From NCBI GenBank assembly GCA_022792035.1, contig JAAWAE010000079.1, positions 1 to 34,820 on the forward strand: a DNA stretch of 34,820 bases, in the 5' to 3' direction. The position numbers and the translations under genes were made by a program. Positions within the stretch are counted from its first letter, which is position 1; every line of letters starts with the position of its first letter. The notes under the pieces are model-generated. The model did no database searches. It had not been told where the DNA came from and saw only the letters and a program-made list of their open reading frames with translations. This document shows positions 33,161 through 34,820 of this stretch, in pieces. Source of the DNA: Ruminiclostridium sp. (lineage in GTDB: Bacteria > Bacillota > Clostridia > Oscillospirales > Oscillospiraceae).

Positions 33161-33531
33161 TTGGAGAGATCCACAAGGTGCTCACCCCCTTTTTTGACCG
33201 CGTAAAGGGGAGGATGGCGTTTAAGTCTCGGCCCGCGCTGGTTTTGGCGCGGGCTGACGGGGAGGATTACGTTGTCTTGCCGGTATCCAGTGTCAGCCGG
33301 AGACAAAATCTTCACCCGGTCTACGACATAGAGATCGACCCGGCCATATATCCAAGGCTCCATCTCACAAAGGTTTGTTATGTCCGCACCCATAAGCAGC
33401 TTACCGTTCACGTCGGTGAATTTTGCGGCTGGTATGGGGATGTAAAAGGGAACTATGAAGAGCTCTACCTTACCATACTGGAAAAATGGGAAGCGTTTCA
33501 CCAGGATGCTGCGCTTCAGGCGTTAAGATAA
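33157..33531 (+). CDS. MazF/PemK-like candidate toxin
   Basis: A 124-aa protein resembling MazF/PemK growth-inhibitor folds: FKSRPALVLARADGEDYVVLPVSS near the N-terminus, then IEIDPA, LTKVCYVRTHKQLTVH and a C-terminal helix. MazF-type proteins cut RNA. It begins with TTG 33157 overlapping the Panacea gene's stop, with AGGAGG ten bases upstream. A MazF-like fold alone does not prove nuclease activity. The family match is by eye and weaker than the Panacea call. Confidence 0.68.
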   Translation: MIGEIHKVLTPFFDRVKGRMAFKSRPALVLARADGEDYVVLPVSSVSRRQNLHPVYDIEIDPAIYPRLHLTKVCYVRTHKQLTVHVGEFCGWYGDVKGNYEELYLTILEKWEAFHQDAALQALR

Positions 33532-33557
33532 CCCCCACTCTCCCAGAAGAGTGGGGG
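33532..33557. terminator. Bidirectional terminator between toxin-like gene and Uma2 gene
   Basis: CCCCCACTCT (33532-33541) pairs perfectly with AGAGTGGGGG (33548-33557). T-rich bases follow on both sides (TATCTTTT on plus, TTATCTT on minus). It separates the convergent genes. Confidence 0.65.
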
Positions 33558-33567
33558 CCCTATCTTT

Positions 33568-34137
33568 TCAGTGGGGGAAGACCCGGGACAGGTCAATGGA
33601 AAAGCCCGCAAGGACGGATACCGGGACAACGGCGCCCTCCGTATAAAAATCAGGAGAGGCGTAGTGCTGCGCCTCCAGCAGGTGGACGGCCACCGAACGG
33701 GTGGCGGGGTCAACGATCCAGTATTCCCGGACCCCGGCGCGTTGGTAGAGAAGGTGCTTTGTGAGCCGGTCGCTGCGGCGGGTGGAAGGGGAGAGGATTT
33801 CCAGCACAAGGTCCGGGGCGCCGTGTACCCCTTGCCGGTCCACTTTCTCAGGGTCACAGACCACCAGAAGGTCCGGCTGGACCACGGTGTCTATGGTTTC
33901 CGGCGGTTGGTCTTTTGCCGCGAAAAGGCGCACGTCAAAGGGCGCGGGATAAACCTGACAGGGTTTATCCTCCAGATAAGCGGCCAGCTGCAAAAGCAGT
34001 GCGGTGAGGATGCGCTGATGTTCCTGACTGGGGGAGGCCAGCGCCACCGGGGTACCGTCGAAGAGCTCATATCGGGTATCGTCCTCCCAGGCCAGCAGAT
34101 TGGCGTAAGTGTAGTGTGGTTCCTTTGGCAAAGGCAA
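33568..34137 (-). CDS. Uma2-family (DUF820) putative nuclease, second copy
   Basis: A 189-aa paralogue of the 29422 gene, with the same core (VQPDLLVVCD, APDLVLEILSPSTRRSDRLTKHLLYQRAGVREYWIV). TTG 34137 is preferred: GGAGG lies nine bases upstream, and the N-terminus (xPLPKEPHYTYANLL) then aligns with MAVPKERERYSYADCL of the paralogue. Other in-frame TTG codons are nearby, so the start may shift by two codons. A promoter is visible at 34189-34197. Function is unsettled, as for the whole family. Confidence 0.83.
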   Translation of the reverse strand: MPLPKEPHYTYANLLAWEDDTRYELFDGTPVALASPSQEHQRILTALLLQLAAYLEDKPCQVYPAPFDVRLFAAKDQPPETIDTVVQPDLLVVCDPEKVDRQGVHGAPDLVLEILSPSTRRSDRLTKHLLYQRAGVREYWIVDPATRSVAVHLLEAQHYASPDFYTEGAVVPVSVLAGFSIDLSRVFPH

Positions 34138-34188
34138 AGCCAAACGCCTCCTTTCCGTCGCCCAGCGGGGACGGGGTTTGTCCCTTAC

Positions 34189-34197
34189 AGTATACCA
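34189..34197 (-). promoter_or_regulatory. Extended -10 promoter of the second Uma2 gene
   Basis: Minus strand TGGTATACT (34197-34189). No good -35 box was seen. Confidence 0.5.
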
Positions 34198-34264
34198 CAG
34201 CCGGCGGCGAAAGAAAAGCCGTCCGCGCGCCTGGGGAACATACACAAAACATGGATATATATAC

Positions 34265-34341
34265 GAATATACCCCGGATATATTCATTTTTGTGGAATTT
34301 TAACCGGGAATTTTGGGGCGCTTTACGAATGATTATGCAAA
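34265..34341 (+). promoter_or_regulatory. ARG-box-like operator sites upstream of argG
   Basis: TACGAATGATTATGCAAA (34324-34341) matches most positions of the Bacillus-type ARG box (CATGAATAAAAATKCAAK), directly before the argG -35 box. A second possible site is the inverted repeat GAATATA/TATATTC (34265-34271 and 34279-34285). Both suggest ArgR/AhrC repression by arginine. Confidence 0.55.
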
Positions 34342-34347
34342 ATTTGC

Positions 34348-34376
34348 TTGCATTTTGGGCCGGGGCGTGGTATCCT
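34348..34376 (+). promoter_or_regulatory. argG: Promoter of argG
   Basis: TTGCAT (34348-34353), 17 bases, TATCCT (34371-34376) with extended TGG. The leader is about 40 bases and ends in CGGAGGTAA before ATG 34424. Confidence 0.65.
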
Positions 34377-34423
34377 TGCTTCATTAAGTGCTCCCTGAGA
34401 GACAATTCGGAGGTAATTACGCT

Positions 34424-34820
<397 letters not shown>

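Overview
This window looks like chromosomal DNA from a GC-rich member of the Bacillota, class Clostridia, most likely an Oscillospiraceae/Ruminococcaceae-type gut anaerobe (Flavonifractor, Lawsonibacter and Oscillibacter are the kind of relatives meant; this placement is inference). The support is a Gram-positive division and housekeeping set (sepF, divIVA, ricT, jag), an S-layer-type surface protein with three SLH domains, butyrate-pathway enzymes (the crotonase tail at the left edge and a thiolase), and consensus sigma-A promoters followed by strong Shine-Dalgarno sites. No tRNA, rRNA, insertion sequence, prophage or CRISPR array was seen.

Layout. 1-940: end of a crotonase gene and a membrane-anchored XRE regulator. 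940-1340: a compact non-coding-looking stretch that reads as a type I toxin-antitoxin locus. It has a 36-aa single-helix membrane peptide on the minus strand, a consensus promoter and terminator for a ~80-nt antisense RNA, and a 12-nt complementarity between the two ends of the toxin mRNA. 1483-3955: a three-gene polar amino acid ABC importer. 3980-10240 (minus strand): the conserved rpmH-rnpA-yidD-yidC-jag cluster, continuing into an esterase, holB and ricT.

10258-16020: about 6 kb lying between rpmH and dnaA, where the replication origin is usually found in Bacillota. It holds a HicAB module, a 1395-aa mosaic SLH protein and a PIN-domain gene with a small overlapping partner. 16046-20643: dnaA, mutL, miaA, hfq. 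dnaN, recF and gyrB do not follow dnaA. 20691-28531: a division and membrane-biogenesis series (HlyD-like adaptor, YggS/YlmE, sepF, divIVA, ileS, lspA, rluD-type synthase). 28584-31394: a Cof-type HAD phosphatase, a Uma2-family nuclease and an acetyl-CoA acetyltransferase with an internal insertion. 31690-33531: a DUF368 lipid-carrier transporter, then a Panacea (SocA-like) antitoxin candidate overlapping a MazF/PemK-like toxin candidate. 33568-34820: a second Uma2 gene on the minus strand and the start of argG with an ARG-box-like operator.

How it fits together. Most genes are conserved information-processing, envelope and division functions. The accessory part consists of four separate toxin-antitoxin-like loci of different types (type I RNA, HicAB, PIN plus partner, Panacea plus MazF-like) and the SLH protein. 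The most notable items are the type I candidate at 971-1333, the Panacea/MazF-like pair at 32657-33531, and the rearranged dnaA locus, whose DnaA carries Asn where the DNA-recognition signature normally has Asp.
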